From: Botryosphaeria dothidea
Lineage: Eukaryota > Ascomycota > Dothideomycetes > Botryosphaeriales > Botryosphaeriaceae
Length of the DNA stretch: 64,000 nt
Reading direction: 5' to 3'
NCBI GenBank assembly: GCA_011503125.2
Contig: WWBZ02000033.1
Span: 1,922,001-1,986,000, forward strand
Shown here: positions 14,184 through 24,883 of the stretch, piece after piece
Layout: every line of letters begins with the position of its first letter
How positions within the stretch are numbered: position 1 is the first letter of the stretch
Notes under the pieces: generated by a model
The model's input: the letters and a program-made list of their open reading frames with translations, nothing else
What the model was told of the DNA's origin: nothing
Database searches by the model: none
Made by a program: the position numbers and the translations under genes

Positions 14184-14905
14184 ATGACTCTACCAGAAGC
14201 CCAGTAAGTGGAGTTGTGCTTCGCTTCCACGATCATCAGATCTAACGAAGCTCCAGGATGCTCATGGGCAGCGTCATCACCGTCCAAGTTGGCACACCGC
14301 CCACCCCGTTCACCGTCCACGAGAGCTTGGTCGTTGCTCGCAGTGGCTTCTTCAAAGGTGCTTTGAATGGCCACTTCAAGGAATCTCACACCAGGACAGT
14401 CGAGCTTCCCGAGGATCATCGCTGGCTCTTCACCTGCGTCATCCATTGGCTCTACACCGGAACCCTGAAGATGGTTCTCAACTCTGAGTCGGAGGCTGGC
14501 GAGCGGGTGAATCTCACTTCGAACAAACCGAACACTCAAGACCAAAATGACCAAGAACAAGATGATGAGTGCAGCTCGAGCTTTCCAAAGTTCTTATCCT
14601 GGAATAGGCGTGTACAGCAGCTCTTCGAGCTCTGGATCTACGCCGACAAGCTACAGGTGCCCGATCTTCAGAACGACCTCATCATCAAGCTCATTGAGCT
14701 GGGCGAGGGCACATCTGACTGGATGGACTGCACTCCCATGCCATCCAACGAAACTATGGAATTTTTCTACGACAACACTCTCGCTAACTCACCTCTCCGC
14801 CGTCTTGCCGTCGACCTGTCGATTCTTACGCGGCTTAAGAAAGACCTGGAAGACTCTCTCAAGAATCTGTCTGATGACATTGTGTTGGAAATCGAGTTGA
14901 TTTGA
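14184..14905 (+). CDS. BTB/POZ-domain protein 4
   Basis: Exon 1 is 14184..14203 (20 nt, MTLPEAQ), intron 14204..14256 (TCTAACG branch), exon 2 14257..14905, 222 residues. The BTB core reads FTVHESLVVARSGFFKGAL, then VIHWLYTGTLK, a short Asn/Gln/Asp-rich insert, then FELWIYADKLQVPDLQNDL and a tail ending KNLSDDIVLEIELI. It stops about 40 residues earlier than the paralogue at 16251. Sequence after the TGA does not resemble the longer tail, so I accept this end. Same orientation and first-exon design as its neighbours. Confidence 0.83.
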
Positions 14906-16250
14906 TTATTGTCTGGATTGTTGGCATGTCCCATGAGAGGGGTATGAGAGGGTGCCTGCTATATAGACTATTTGAAGCTAAACCTAATTCGGAGCATTCT
15001 GAGACTATATTTCCAACACATTGTTCGAGACATCTTGTCAACCACATTGGCCCGAAGTCACGTGTTTTCTTTCCTTTTTTATACACGCGTCCTTTCTTTG
15101 CTTTTTCTCGCAACACCAAACACCTATCCCCACACGCCTCATTTGCCACATTTATGTTTATTTCCGTAAATCCGATTACTATACGTATATAGCAGACCTC
15201 GATAGCAACAATGAGAAAACCAGCGGCGTCTTACTCTCTCGCACCGTTCGACACATCTCCATCACCACCGTCCGCATGTGGAGACAGGAAACTCATGACC
15301 AAGACCGCCCTAGAGCTTACCTCACCCGTGCACTATACAACACCGTTTACAACGTCGGCGAGGCGTCGGAACCACCGCGCATTCCAAGTCTTGCCGAATG
15401 TCGCCCCAAAGCTAGTCACGGAAATTGGGACTGCTGTGAATAGCAGTCAGAGCCTCTAGCTTTGCCAGCTCCCAATCCCAAGTTTTTCCATGGGATGTGG
15501 CGCTTGCCTCTAGCTAGGTCGGCGATTCATGTGTCGGAGATTGGTAAACGTGGTGGTCTTCGCTCTCATGATTGGCTGACCCTTCATCGGGGGTAGTGAT
15601 TGGAACTTGGAAGGGATTCTCGAAGGGCTACTGCGGGTTCAATGCTCAGACTAAAATTCAGGAGTTCTCAAAGGCACGGCGTGTCTGGAGCCGCAGAGAA
15701 AGTAAGCTAATGGTACATATTCTGGCTCCCCAGGACAAAAGTTCAATATTTCCTGGTAGTAGTAATACAATTCCTGATTTCCTGGGTCTCTGAGAATCTG
15801 CTCGTGAATGTGACACATGAATGCACATTGTGAATGCAAACATGCTTGTATCATCGTAACGCGGAATGCCCATGATCAGGATTAACCGCAAGGTGCCTTC
15901 CAGAAAGCCTGGCTTGCACGCGAGCATGATTGAGTGACAATTAATTGAAAAGAAGCAACACGTGACGGCTTCACCATCAAGCGGAGCGTAAGCATACGAA
16001 GAATTCAGTTTGTGTTGGGATAAAGTCTTAGGAGGAACAGGGTCTTATTAAACCAAGTATCAACAGCGAAGAATTTGTTACATAGCTACTATATAAGAGG
16101 GTACCGGGCCACCTACTCCCGTTCTCCTCATGCCACTCATTATCTGGTATTTGCGAACCAATCACAATTCAACAGTTTGCAACTCAACGCGGGCAATATT
16201 TTGATCTCTCCGCCGCATCAGTAGGGTCTTGGAAATATAATTTTATCAAG
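14906..16250. other. Intergenic region (1.3 kb) before BTB gene 5
   Basis: Frames at 15021-15459 overlap each other and look like nothing I know, so I do not call them. The region ends with a repeat carrying the promoter of the next gene (listed separately). Confidence 0.45.
16028..16176 (+). repeat. Copy A of a duplicated promoter segment (TATA box)
   Basis: This 149-bp segment contains ctactatataagagg at about 16086-16100 and lies about 75 bp before the ATG of BTB gene 5. A second copy, about 86 percent identical by eye, is at 33263..33405, where no gene follows. The long shared runs include the TATA area and ctcatgccactcattatctg. Confidence 0.85.
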
Positions 16251-17003
16251 ATGACTGCTCCACAACTTGAGTGAGTAGGGTTGGAGATAACACACGCTCT
16301 CTTTTGCTTGGCTAACGGCGAGAGATTGCTCCTCGGTGATGTTGTTGCTACCATCGATGTCGGCATCCCACCCACGGCTTTCAAAATTCATGAGAACCTC
16401 CTCGTCACTCGCAGCGGATTTTTCAGGGGCGCTCTGAGGGGTAATTTCCTAGAGTATCATACGAGGACGATCGCAATCAGTTGGCTCGACGTGGAGAATT
16501 TCACCTATCTTGTGTCTTGGCTGTACACCGGCACCCTGCACAATGTCTTCGCGCTGGAGAATTTAACCTCCAACCGCTTCGGCTCCTGCGTGCGCCGTAC
16601 CTTCGAGCTCTGGCTCCTGGGCGACCAACTCCAAATCCCTCAATTCCAGAGCCAGCTCGCCAGCGGCCTCATAAACTGCCTACCCCGCTTTCACAACCTC
16701 CCACCAGTTCCTGACAACGAGACGCTCGGCCTCGTATATGCAAACACAATCGCGTCATCTCCGGTGCGCCGCCTCGCGGTCGATCTTGCAGTCGCTACAC
16801 GTTTGATGACCGATCTCGAAGAATCCCTTCAGCATCTGTCGGATGAGATTGTGCGTGACATCTGCGCTGCCGCCATCCATTTCTGGAAGGCGGACGCTCG
16901 CCACACTCCTAATCGCCAGAGACAGTATCTCATGGATGAGAAAGCGAAGGAGAAATATGATGTAGCTCCACTGCCAGATTTGCCATCTTTGACTCAGGCC
17001 TAG
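16251..17003 (+). CDS. BTB/POZ-domain protein 5
   Basis: Exon 1 is 16251..16270 (20 nt, MTAPQLE), intron 16271..16324 (GTGAGT donor, GCTAACG branch), exon 2 16325..17003, 232 residues. The core reads FKIHENLLVTRSGFFRGAL, then LVSWLYTGTLH, then FELWLLGDQLQIPQFQSQL, and a helical tail LEESLQHLSDEIVRDI with a basic and Pro-rich end. It lacks the acidic insert of its paralogues and has the longest uninterrupted tail, so it is the best reference for the family here. A TATA box lies within the duplicated segment just upstream. Confidence 0.86.
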
Positions 17004-18074
17004 AGCTTCACGAGTTACATTTTCGAAATCGGTTCAATGAAAGGCGAATTGGCTCCTGCCTCCTGGTGCCGATTTTGAAGAAAGCCGACCAGGACAATTG
17101 TGACCAGATGCTTGGCTATTGCTGAGGGTGTGTTGGATCTCTGATCTGTTATATTGAGCTTGTGTATTATTGACTTTCTTAATGGAATAATGGTTGGACT
17201 AAGAGCATTTCCTCGAGACACTTTGAAGAGTGTGGTCTGTGCTGTCCCGACATACAGCGTCGGATTTAACGGTAGAAGCCGGAAACATCAGCCAATATTC
17301 AGTGAAGAATCTCAAGGCCTGAGTGGCTGGAGTTGTTGCTTTTTCCTGACAACGAGGTTGGTGCGGGACCATGTTTTCTTTTTCTTGAAAGAGGAAGAAA
17401 AGACAAATCCGGATCCTCTCTGATCTGAAAAAGGCAACCAGATGTCAATCACTGCACGTATTAGGACGACCCAGACCCTGGCTCATTCGCACCTCCTACA
17501 CACCATTGTAGATGATGATAATAAGAAGATCTTGCGTAAGTTAATATAGTGGGCCCTGCACTTCTAAAGGATGAGGTTTAGGTCAACTGTGATGGCGCAC
17601 AAAGCCTTTTCATCACTGGCTCCCAGGTGAAATCGTCTATGCGCAGTCATAAGAAGCTGCTGAGACTGACTGAATGAGTACAGATGCTCTCGTTCCAGAG
17701 CTAGGGGCATTTACCCAACTCAGTTGCTGTGCCGCACACGGTTTCCACACTGGGCTGAAATTGACAGGGATCGTGCGGCAGATTTGTCTTATCTGTAATC
17801 CCATCGATTTGATCGGAGCTATGGTGAAGAAATATCCCCGCTCTCTTCCTATAGAACCACAGAGCGGCTCGGTACATTCTGCAGCCCCACTGCGGCGCGC
17901 GTGGCGCTTACGTGCCTCCCTGCGGAGAATTTCTCTGACAGAAGCCTCGTTCGTCATATCACTTCGTGCCCCCTCATTGAACCTCCTCTGCACTCCGTCA
18001 ACTCTGGGAAAGCTGTATCGTGACACATTTCGGTTCCAACATATCGCCTTGCGGTCTCCTGCATTGAACCAATC
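17004..18074. other. Intergenic region (1.07 kb)
   Basis: Frames at 17637-18078 on both strands are compositionally odd and unrecognised. I see no gene here. Confidence 0.45.
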
Positions 18075-18677
18075 ATGACGTCACAAGTCAACGCGGGCAG
18101 CACGTCATACGATGGCCGTTGCAACTGCAGCAACATTCGGATCTTCGTCAAAGAACAACCTTCAGACACTCTTCTTTGTCACTGGTATGGTGCTTGTGCC
18201 CAGCATATGAGAGGTGACTGACTCTTTTTGATTCGTAGTTCCAACTGTCGACGAACCGGCGCCGCTCGTATGTGTTCACTGAGAGACGCTGAACGCGGCC
18301 ATTCGACTGACTGCAACAAGCGTACTCTATCAGCTACATCTTGAATGAGGCTGAGGTCCGTATCGACGACCCGAAGTCCTGTCTGAAGGTCTATCATGAC
18401 TCAGACACCCTCACCGGCACCACAGGCTTGGTAAGACGCCGGCCGTCCTTTTGGCGTTCTCCCCCCCACTGATCGCGTCGACTGTCTGTAGCGCCACTTC
18501 TGCGGGAACTGCGGCAGCCCCATCTACAGCCTGAGCCCGGCATTCCCCAACAAAATCATCCTCAAAGCCCCCCTCTTCGACGCCGTATCCGCGCCGTCCA
18601 CAGAGCTCTTCGCGGAGGATCGATACGGCTGGCTGAGGCGGGTCGAAAGCGTTTCGGACGAGCGGCGCAAGATGTAA
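18075..18677 (+). CDS. GFA/CENP-V-type (Mss4-like) zinc-binding protein
   Basis: Four short exons: 18075..18184, 18239..18267, 18321..18430 and 18492..18677, giving 144 residues. Exon 2 is only 29 nt, which hides the gene from ORF callers. The protein starts MTSQVNAGSTSYDGRCNCSN, has CHCSNCRRTGAA, PYSISYILNEAEVRI, and RHFCGNCGSPIY near residue 85. These are the CxC, CxxC and CGxCG zinc ligands of the glutathione-dependent formaldehyde-activating (GFA) family. Members bind zinc and act on or carry S-(hydroxymethyl)glutathione, though most fungal copies are untested. It is convergent with the next gene, 151 bp away. Confidence 0.86.
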
Positions 18678-18828
18678 AGAAGAAGAAAAAGCAATGATCA
18701 CTGATGCCGCCCAACACCAATACCAAGCTCCAGAGAAACAAGCAATAGATATTTCCTTTTCACGCAAACCCTCTCTCCCTCTCTCTCTTTCTCTCTCTCG
18801 CCGCACCATCCATTGCACCACCCGATAC

Positions 18829-20302
18829 TCACACCACAGCCCGCGGCGTCGCCACGCCGCCCGTGTCCATAACATTGCAGATCCAACTGCCCTCCTCATC
18901 ATGCCTCGCGCCCTGCAGCCCGCACACCTCCCGCCGCGCCAAAAACTCCCTGATCCCGTCCGCCGTCCACAGCTCGTCCGGCTCCGGCGCCTGGAAGCGC
19001 AGGTCCGCCCACGTCAGCTGCTCGCCCAGCAGCCCGCTCGCGCGCGCCCACTCGGAGTCGTGGAAGACACCCCAGAGACGGAAGAGGATGAGGTCGAAGC
19101 GCTTGACCTCCTCGACGCGCACCCACGTGACGAAGACCAGGTCGGCGTCGTGGAACTGCGCGTGCATGGCGCCGTACGCGAAGAGGCCGAGGCGGCGCGC
19201 GCAGCGCACGAGGTCGGTGAGCAGCGCGTGGATGTTGAGCGGCACGTTGGCGATCGCGCCGGCGGGCGAGGCGAGCGGCAGCCCGTAGACGATGGCGAGG
19301 ATGAGGTGCAGCAGGATGCCTTGGAAGGTGCCGAGCGGCCAGGCGGGGGCGAGCGGGGCGCCGGGCGAGGGCGCGAGGTCCCACTTGTCCTGTGGGGACG
19401 GCGGTCAGTTGGGCGGGAGAGGTGGTGTGGGAGAGGGGTCGCACTCGTTGTTGGTAGAGCATGGCCATGAGGCGGCGGTTGAGGTCCATGGCGACGATGC
19501 GCGAGGCGTCGTCACCGCTGAGCCAGAGGCTCGTCATGACCATGGAGAGGAGGAGGAAGGGCGGTTCTTGCTCGGGGCGGAAGGAGGCCTTGTGCAGGAA
19601 GAGCCATTTGGGGTGGAAGAGGGCCCAGTAGCCCTCTATGTGGCGGCGGATGTCGCCGAGGTTGGGGAAGTTGGCCCAGGCGTGGCCGTCGAGGGAGAAA
19701 TCGGTGGGGATGAGCATGGAGGCGTCCAGGAGCATTCCTTCGGTGGCGAAGGACAGGTCTGTGATGGGGTCTGATTGTAGCGGCTCTGGCTGGGGAAGGG
19801 CTCTTGGGGTGGGCAGGTCTTCGGTGTTCTCGAATGGCTGGGGAGTCGAGCGCTCACTCTCCGACTGCGACTGCAGGGCGTTCCGGGGGCGGCCGTGGGT
19901 GTAGTTGCAACTCAGGCCCTTCTCGGAGCAGGTGCGGCACGGTACGTTTCCGTCGCAGCGGGACTTGCGAGAGCGGCACACGTCACACGCCTTCGCGGTC
20001 CGCGACCGGGTCAGCTCGATGTCTTCATCATGCAATTCCAGATGGCGCCGGAGAATGTCCCTGCGAGTAGGTGAGCAGTGAGCAGCAAAAGGGCATTTCC
20101 GCTGCCGATGGGAGGCGTACCTGCGGAAAAACTTCCGCGAGCAGTAGTTGCAGGCATATTTCGGCTCCTTCGTGTGCTGTTGGGCATGTCGATTGAGGTG
20201 CTCCTTGCGGCGGTAGGAGGAGCCGCAGCCGGGGTATGTGCACTGGAAGATGGCCTGGGGGTCATTTGCGACTTTGCGTCGTTTTCGGGGTTCCTGGCTC
20301 AT
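18829..20302 (-). CDS. Transcription factor with C2H2 fingers plus Zn2Cys6 cluster
   Basis: Exon 1 is 20302..20121, intron 20120..20061, exon 2 20060..19445, intron 19444..19390, exon 3 19389..18829, 452 residues. Two C2H2 fingers come first (CTYPGC with HLNRH and a later His; CNYCSRKFF-RRDILRRHLELH, split by intron 1). A Zn2Cys6 cluster follows at about 85-115 (ACDVCRSRKSRCDGNVPCRT, then CSEKGLSC). The rest resembles a shortened fungal_trans region (LFHPKWLFLHKASF; LDLxxLR-like helices). This double-finger design is a known fungal class, and its binding sites cannot be told from sequence. The third exon is very GC-rich, so its other frames also stay open. The Ser/Pro linker is near 120-160. 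Confidence 0.85.
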
Positions 20303-21132
20303 TATTCGCCAACACAATGCTGTATCCCAGCGGCTGCGAGCGAGTCGATCTCAAGCGTCCTGCCGTCATGAGGTAAGCGGTCTCGTGTGGTGGAGAGACA
20401 GCAGGTGGGATGCCGATGGAATAAGTACCGGGCGGACTAAGCGTTTCCGGCGCGAGCCGATGGGATGCCGATGGGATGACAAAACATTCAAAAGCACGAC
20501 AAATGCGAGCAGCAGCGGCCCTCGCCCGTGCTTGGGCTGTTTTATGCCTTCGACAAGGCTGCTCAAATTGCCTCTGCCTCTTTGACTCGGGCAGAGAACA
20601 CTGTGGCTTCATGTTGTGCTGATCCCGACGCTCCTGATCTTTTGGTCAGCAAAGCCTGTGCACGGCCGCGGATCAAATGGATACGCTGCATCCGCAAGTG
20701 GAAGTGTCCGCCGTCGTCCATACAACCTGGAATACTCTCCAGCCTGCATTCCCGCAAGGCCGGTCACTTTTTCGCCGAGTAGTCATTGCTCCAGCATGTC
20801 GTTGGCAATGTGAAAATGCCCAGCACATTGGCTTCAAAGAAGTGGGGCAGCCGCGATATATAAAGAATCAATTAGTACGACAAGAGCAGCTGACTTCGAC
20901 GTCGGAATGAGTCTCGAGATGGCCTTTGAACATAGCAATGCGTCTTCGTTCAGAACTCACCTTTCTCAGCACAGAGCTCAAACCATCAACTCCGCACGGC
21001 GTCGATTCCTGGGTTAAGTTCCATGTAATGCATTTAGGAAAAATTTCCCATACATTCGGGCGCACCTACTGAATCCTCTCAACCGCTGCTCCAGCTATCT
21101 GCTCCGAGGCAATAATCTGCGATGCAGTCCGG
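20303..21132. other. Intergenic region (830 bp)
   Basis: This lies between the start of the zinc-finger gene and the end of the thioesterase gene. The imperfect repeat gggatgccgatgg(g/a)at occurs twice at 20406-20478. No gene supported. Confidence 0.45.
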
Positions 21133-21713
21133 TCAAAGTTTAGGAGGCTCCCCGACACTAACCTTGTCGTGCTCGCACGTGTAGCAAACCACACCTTTCT
21201 GTCCGCTGCTTTCTTTCTTATACATCGCCCCTCTAAGCAGCCCGTTTCTTTTGCCCAGCGCTACGACTTCGCAATCAATCTGGACAGTCTCACCCACCTT
21301 GACTGGCCGCAAGTACGAGCAGATGAGCGTCCGACTGGAGGAGCCGTAGTTCCAGAATCCAGGCTTCGCAACGGCATGGATTGCGCTGCTGGTCGTGATG
21401 TCGAAGATGACCGCCACTGCGCCGCCATGCATTGCACCATTCGGCGCGCAGTGGTCCATCGTAATCGCCAGCTCGAAACTTGCGGTGCAAAGAGGAGCAG
21501 ACTTGTCCGGATCCCTCTCATCGCGCACCTTCAAGCTCACAAGTTTGAGTGACTTGTTGAGGTCCAAGCCGTAATACTGTCTTGCTTTAGCAAGAGCATT
21601 TGGCGCTCGGTAGTCGAGCGAACCTTCTCGCCTTTCCATTCAGGACCATCCTTCAAGAAAATGTTGGTCCGTTCAGATGGCGAAAGACTCGGGTCAAGAG
21701 GATAGGGTGTCAT
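21133..21713 (-). CDS. Hotdog-fold thioesterase (4HBT/PaaI-like)
   Basis: My preferred model has exon 1 21713..21624 (ATG in CCGCCATG context), intron 21623..21577 with a GCTAAAG branch, exon 2 21576..21133, 177 residues. The alternative is a single exon from the ATG at 21639 (168 residues). The two differ only in the N-terminus before YYGLDLNKSLKLV. The hotdog core is clear: HCAPNGAMHGGAVAVIFDI with the family's N..G..HGG..A..D pattern, then a strand RTLICSYLRPVKVGETV. Such enzymes hydrolyse acyl-CoA thioesters. The substrate is unknown and no neighbour suggests one. Confidence 0.82.
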
Positions 21714-22277
21714 GGCGGTTGTCGGGAGGCTTGGCTGAAGAGGAAGAACAATGTGGCTTGTTGATACCAGGAGTATTGGAGGGATGTGTCGCTTGTTTTA
21801 TCGCCTACCTCGGCCGAGGCTTAGAAGCGGAAGTTAGAGCGAACTGCACTTCAGCGTGTCGCACTCGAGGTGATTGCGGGGGAAAGACCCTTGAAACAGG
21901 CTCGGCTTACAGGATCCTGCGGAGCAAGTGCCGCGATTTGAATCGGGGGAAACCCCTACTAAAGCCAAGCGGCGGCGCGCAGGAGAATTAATCGCTAAAC
22001 ATCTCGCGCGTTTCTCAATGGAATTTCCAGCAAGCTTTATAACTCCACAGATGGCATCCTACTTTCCATCTTGTAGTAGTCACTTGCTCAAAAAGTTATT
22101 GCAGTGAATTGCATCGCAGCGCGTGGTCTGCTTCTACACTTGCTCTGCCGATCCCTATAAGCCGAATCTGCAAGGCGCCGTACCAGGCTTAGTGCCACGA
22201 ACACTTCCCCATGGGGTTCGCGACGGTTTCTCAGACAACTTCACCTCGCCAAGAATACACAATCGGGCTCTTCATCT
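21714..22277. other. Intergenic region
   Basis: About 560 bp upstream of the thioesterase gene on the minus strand. No gene supported. Confidence 0.4.
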
Positions 22278-22550
22278 TTGCTCTGGGAAAAGTTCAACAT
22301 CGATTTAATACCACCAGGATATATTTGGTCAACGGATGTTCAAGTTCCAGGAAATTCTCGGGCCTGGTGCAGAATCTTTATCGCGGTAGATCAGAAGGGC
22401 AATGCGAAAGAGTTGGGAAAATTAGAGAACTATACTTGCTGGAGCTTTGCTACCTCTGGTTATCTCGCAAGTAGGAATCGGCACCAAGCAACATCTGAGA
22501 TCCGGTTGTCGAGTCACAGGACTCCAGCTTTGATCGCCAAAAACATGTGA
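22278..22550 (+). CDS. Possible orphan coding fragment
   Basis: The frame reads WEKFNIDLIPPGYIWSTDVQ and continues with AWCRIFIAVDQKG and NYTCWSFATSGYL, a composition and rhythm that look like real protein, with two cysteines. It starts with TTG and has no ATG in frame nearby. A different frame just upstream (ATG at 22211) could join it if a base were lost. I recognise no family. It may be the last exon of a gene whose first exons I cannot see, or a relic. Confidence 0.3.
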   Translation: MLWEKFNIDLIPPGYIWSTDVQVPGNSRAWCRIFIAVDQKGNAKELGKLENYTCWSFATSGYLASRNRHQATSEIRLSSHRTPALIAKNM

Positions 22551-22684
22551 CGGGACTTCGCGGATGCGCTGGCATAGCTGCACCAGTTGAATAATCCCGC
22601 ATGATGCTTTGCACTTGAGCACCGGAAATCGACGTCCAAGCTCTCTGTCCCAGACTTGGGCAGCGCTGGGCCGGGTCGCCGAGG

Positions 22685-22720
22685 CCTGTGACCGCTGTGA
22701 CCGCTGTGACCGCTGCGACC
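22685..22720. repeat. 9-bp microsatellite, four units
   Basis: Four consecutive units of ctgtgaccg (the last with one change, ctgcgaccg). No gene overlaps it convincingly. Confidence 0.85.
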
Positions 22721-23416
22721 GCCGCTGGTTGAGCACTGGCACGAAAAAATATTATCTGCTCTCCCGCTGTTGACACCCATCAGCAGACTCAATGCGCTCT
22801 TTTCCCGCCTTCAGGTGATTCGAGAAGCTGGTTGGGTCTCCAGGCGCGGGGGTACTTTGGGAACTCGGGCTGCGGTGCCCAGAACTCGCGCAGCTCAGCT
22901 GCCTTTTATTTTCTGAGTGCCAGAGAATCTCTCATGGAATTGGGGTCAGTGCCCGCCTTTAGAGCGCTGTTGCCTTCTTGTTGTGTGGTTGTGGGTTCTT
23001 GCGGAACCTTGCGGAGTTGCAGCAGTATATAACTGCGGTTCGCCTGTCCAGCGACCCACGCCCCAGTCACGGCATGATCATCCGCGAAAACGAGGCTTGC
23101 GTAGGCAGCAGTTATATGGTTTCTTCAAGCAATGGCTACGGTACCGAGAAAATTTTCTAGCGTACTGAGAGAGTATATAAATCTTCCTCGTCCTCCGCTC
23201 CTCTTCTTTTTTTTCTTCGAGTTCGCACTTCCGGGCTCAACCACCATCAATCCTCACGCTGTCTATAAGCTGCAAGCACATCAAAACTGCACCAGACAAG
23301 CAATCAACCACATCTCCACAATCAATCAACAATCAATCAATCTCCTCCTCAAACAACCGACAATCAATCATCAACCTCTCTACCAACTACCAACAAACAA
23401 TCATCAAACAATCATC
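22721..23416. promoter_or_regulatory. Promoter and leader of the ORF at 23417
   Basis: A TATA box (TATATAAA, 23174-23181) lies about 240 bp before the ATG. It is followed by a CT-rich patch and a long leader rich in CAATCAA/CAACAA from about 23290. That leader composition is typical of well-expressed fungal mRNAs and supports the small ORF downstream. Confidence 0.55.
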
Positions 23417-23740
23417 ATGAAGGTCATCATCAGATGCCTCTCAATCTTCGGCTGCATGACTGCGCGAAAAGAAGCAAAGTCATGCGACGAACAAACACTA
23501 CCAAACAAGCCGACCAAAGAAGTCCGCTTCGGGTCATCTTGTGTGACCCAAATCCACAAAATCAGCCCAAGGGCAAAGTGCACAAGGTGCGGAGCAAGGT
23601 ACCTGGAGGGGTACGAATGCATGAAATGTGCAAGGTCAGAGGGTTGGCGGAGAAACTGCAGATTGTTAAGGCAAACAAAGTGGAGGAAAAGTAGCGATTA
23701 CGCTGAAAACGAGAATGAATCACGAAGGATTATGAATTGA
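23417..23740 (+). CDS. Small zinc-ribbon-like orphan protein
   Basis: The ATG at 23417 gives 107 residues. The start MKVIIRCLSIFGC is too polar for a clear signal peptide. Near residue 55 comes KCTRCGARYLEGYECMKC, a CxxC-x9-CxxC pair that could bind zinc, and the C-terminus is basic and polar. The TATA box and CAA-rich leader argue that it is transcribed. I recognise no family. The last codons fall in a tandem DNA duplication, so the present C-terminus may be recent. Confidence 0.5.
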   Translation: MKVIIRCLSIFGCMTARKEAKSCDEQTLPNKPTKEVRFGSSCVTQIHKISPRAKCTRCGARYLEGYECMKCARSEGWRRNCRLLRQTKWRKSSDYAENENESRRIMN

Positions 23741-23820
23741 ACGAATTGGTCATGAACAAAGTGGAGGAAAGTGGCGATTATGCCGAAAACAGGAATGAAT
23801 TGCAAGGATTACGAATTGGA
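23674..23820. repeat. Tandem duplication, two units of about 66 bp
   Basis: Unit 1 is 23674..23739 and unit 2 23755..23820, both beginning aacaaagtggaggaaa and ending tatgaattg/acgaattgg with scattered differences. Unit 1 covers the end of the ORF at 23417. Confidence 0.75.
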
Positions 23821-24883
23821 GTTTTTTTTTTTTTGGGCACAAGCGATGGAGTTTTGATTGGAATTAACAAAGCAAGGGAAATGGCGTTTTTGACACGGGA
23901 TTCAAGGAGTTTTTGGCATGGGCTTCGAGAAGTTTTTGGCACGATGAAAGAAAGTGAAGGAAAGCAGCGACTTCGCAAGATTGCAAACGAACAATCTTTA
24001 GTCTAGCACATTCGTTTTGGAGACATTCGTTTTTGGATACACTCGTTTATAGAAACACTTCACTTTAAATTGCTGTTTTTGTTTCTCGTGACTCTCAATG
24101 TTCTGCCAATTCTCTGTAGCCAATGTGACATTTCCGCCATGAAACCCCTTTTGTCTATTGCATATATATCTTTCACTGATAAGACCTGTGTACCATTTCC
24201 TCGTCTTTTGAGGCATTCATTTGAACGAGGCTTCTTAGTAATAAATAAATGCAGCCTCATAGGGAGTTGAAGCATTCGTCCGGATGCAAGTATAGTGCGA
24301 TTATAGTAATAATGCCGTCCGAACGAATACTTCAACTCTCCAAAGCTTGAGAAGGTTGTTTTCTGACTAGGCAGTCTGACCCTGAGCGCCTCATACAACA
24401 ATACGAGAGAACCTGGCACCTAGAGCGCAATCATGACTCGCGCTAACACATCGAAGCATTCGGTTGCAACCGAATCTCTACGTGAAGTCTATCTAGATGT
24501 GCCCTCTTCGCATAAGCAGGACAATCAATAACCAATCAATTTCTCCGAAGAATGAGCTGTGATCGTTCAGGCACCAGGTCCGTTTCTTAGTGGGAAGATC
24601 CGACCTTTTCTTTAAGGCCTACAATGTTGACTCGCTGGCCTTCTGTTGCACGGACGTTGTTTCCTCCAAGGTCGCTGTCGGGAAAGTCACAAGATGATGG
24701 CTTGCATCGCGCGCAACCCGCTGGCACGAGCGTCTCCCACTAACAGTATAGCGTAGATCATATACGAATAGACCAATTTGGTGCGCTTCATGAGCAGCTG
24801 CATCAAATGCTACGTTCTCTCAATTCAATTTTGCCCTTTCCTTACCGCTCGTTTCTTTCCAACTACAGTCCCTCGCTGCAAGC
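23741..24883. other. Gene-poor A/T-rich region with a hairpin repeat
   Basis: Apart from the tandem duplication and the inverted repeat at 24262-24341, I see no gene. The last 100 bp are the promoter of the small secreted protein gene. Confidence 0.45.
24262..24341. repeat. Inverted repeat, 80 bp (possible MITE relic)
   Basis: The left arm (gggagttgaagcattcgtcc..., 24262-24285) and right arm (24317-24341) are near-perfect reverse complements around a loop of about 31 bp. The shape suits a solo terminal-inverted-repeat element or a foldback. I see no target-site duplication. Confidence 0.65.

Noticed and set aside
15021..15459. Overlapping small frames before BTB gene 5
   Set aside because: Two frames of similar length overlap with no domain, promoter or splice support.
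18694..19774. Plus-strand frames opposite the C2H2/Zn2Cys6 gene
   Set aside because: Shadow frames in a very GC-rich exon. The minus strand has consistent domains and splice sites.
22685..22720. 9-bp repeats considered as a CRISPR-like array
   Set aside because: There are no spacers and the genome is eukaryotic. It is a plain microsatellite.
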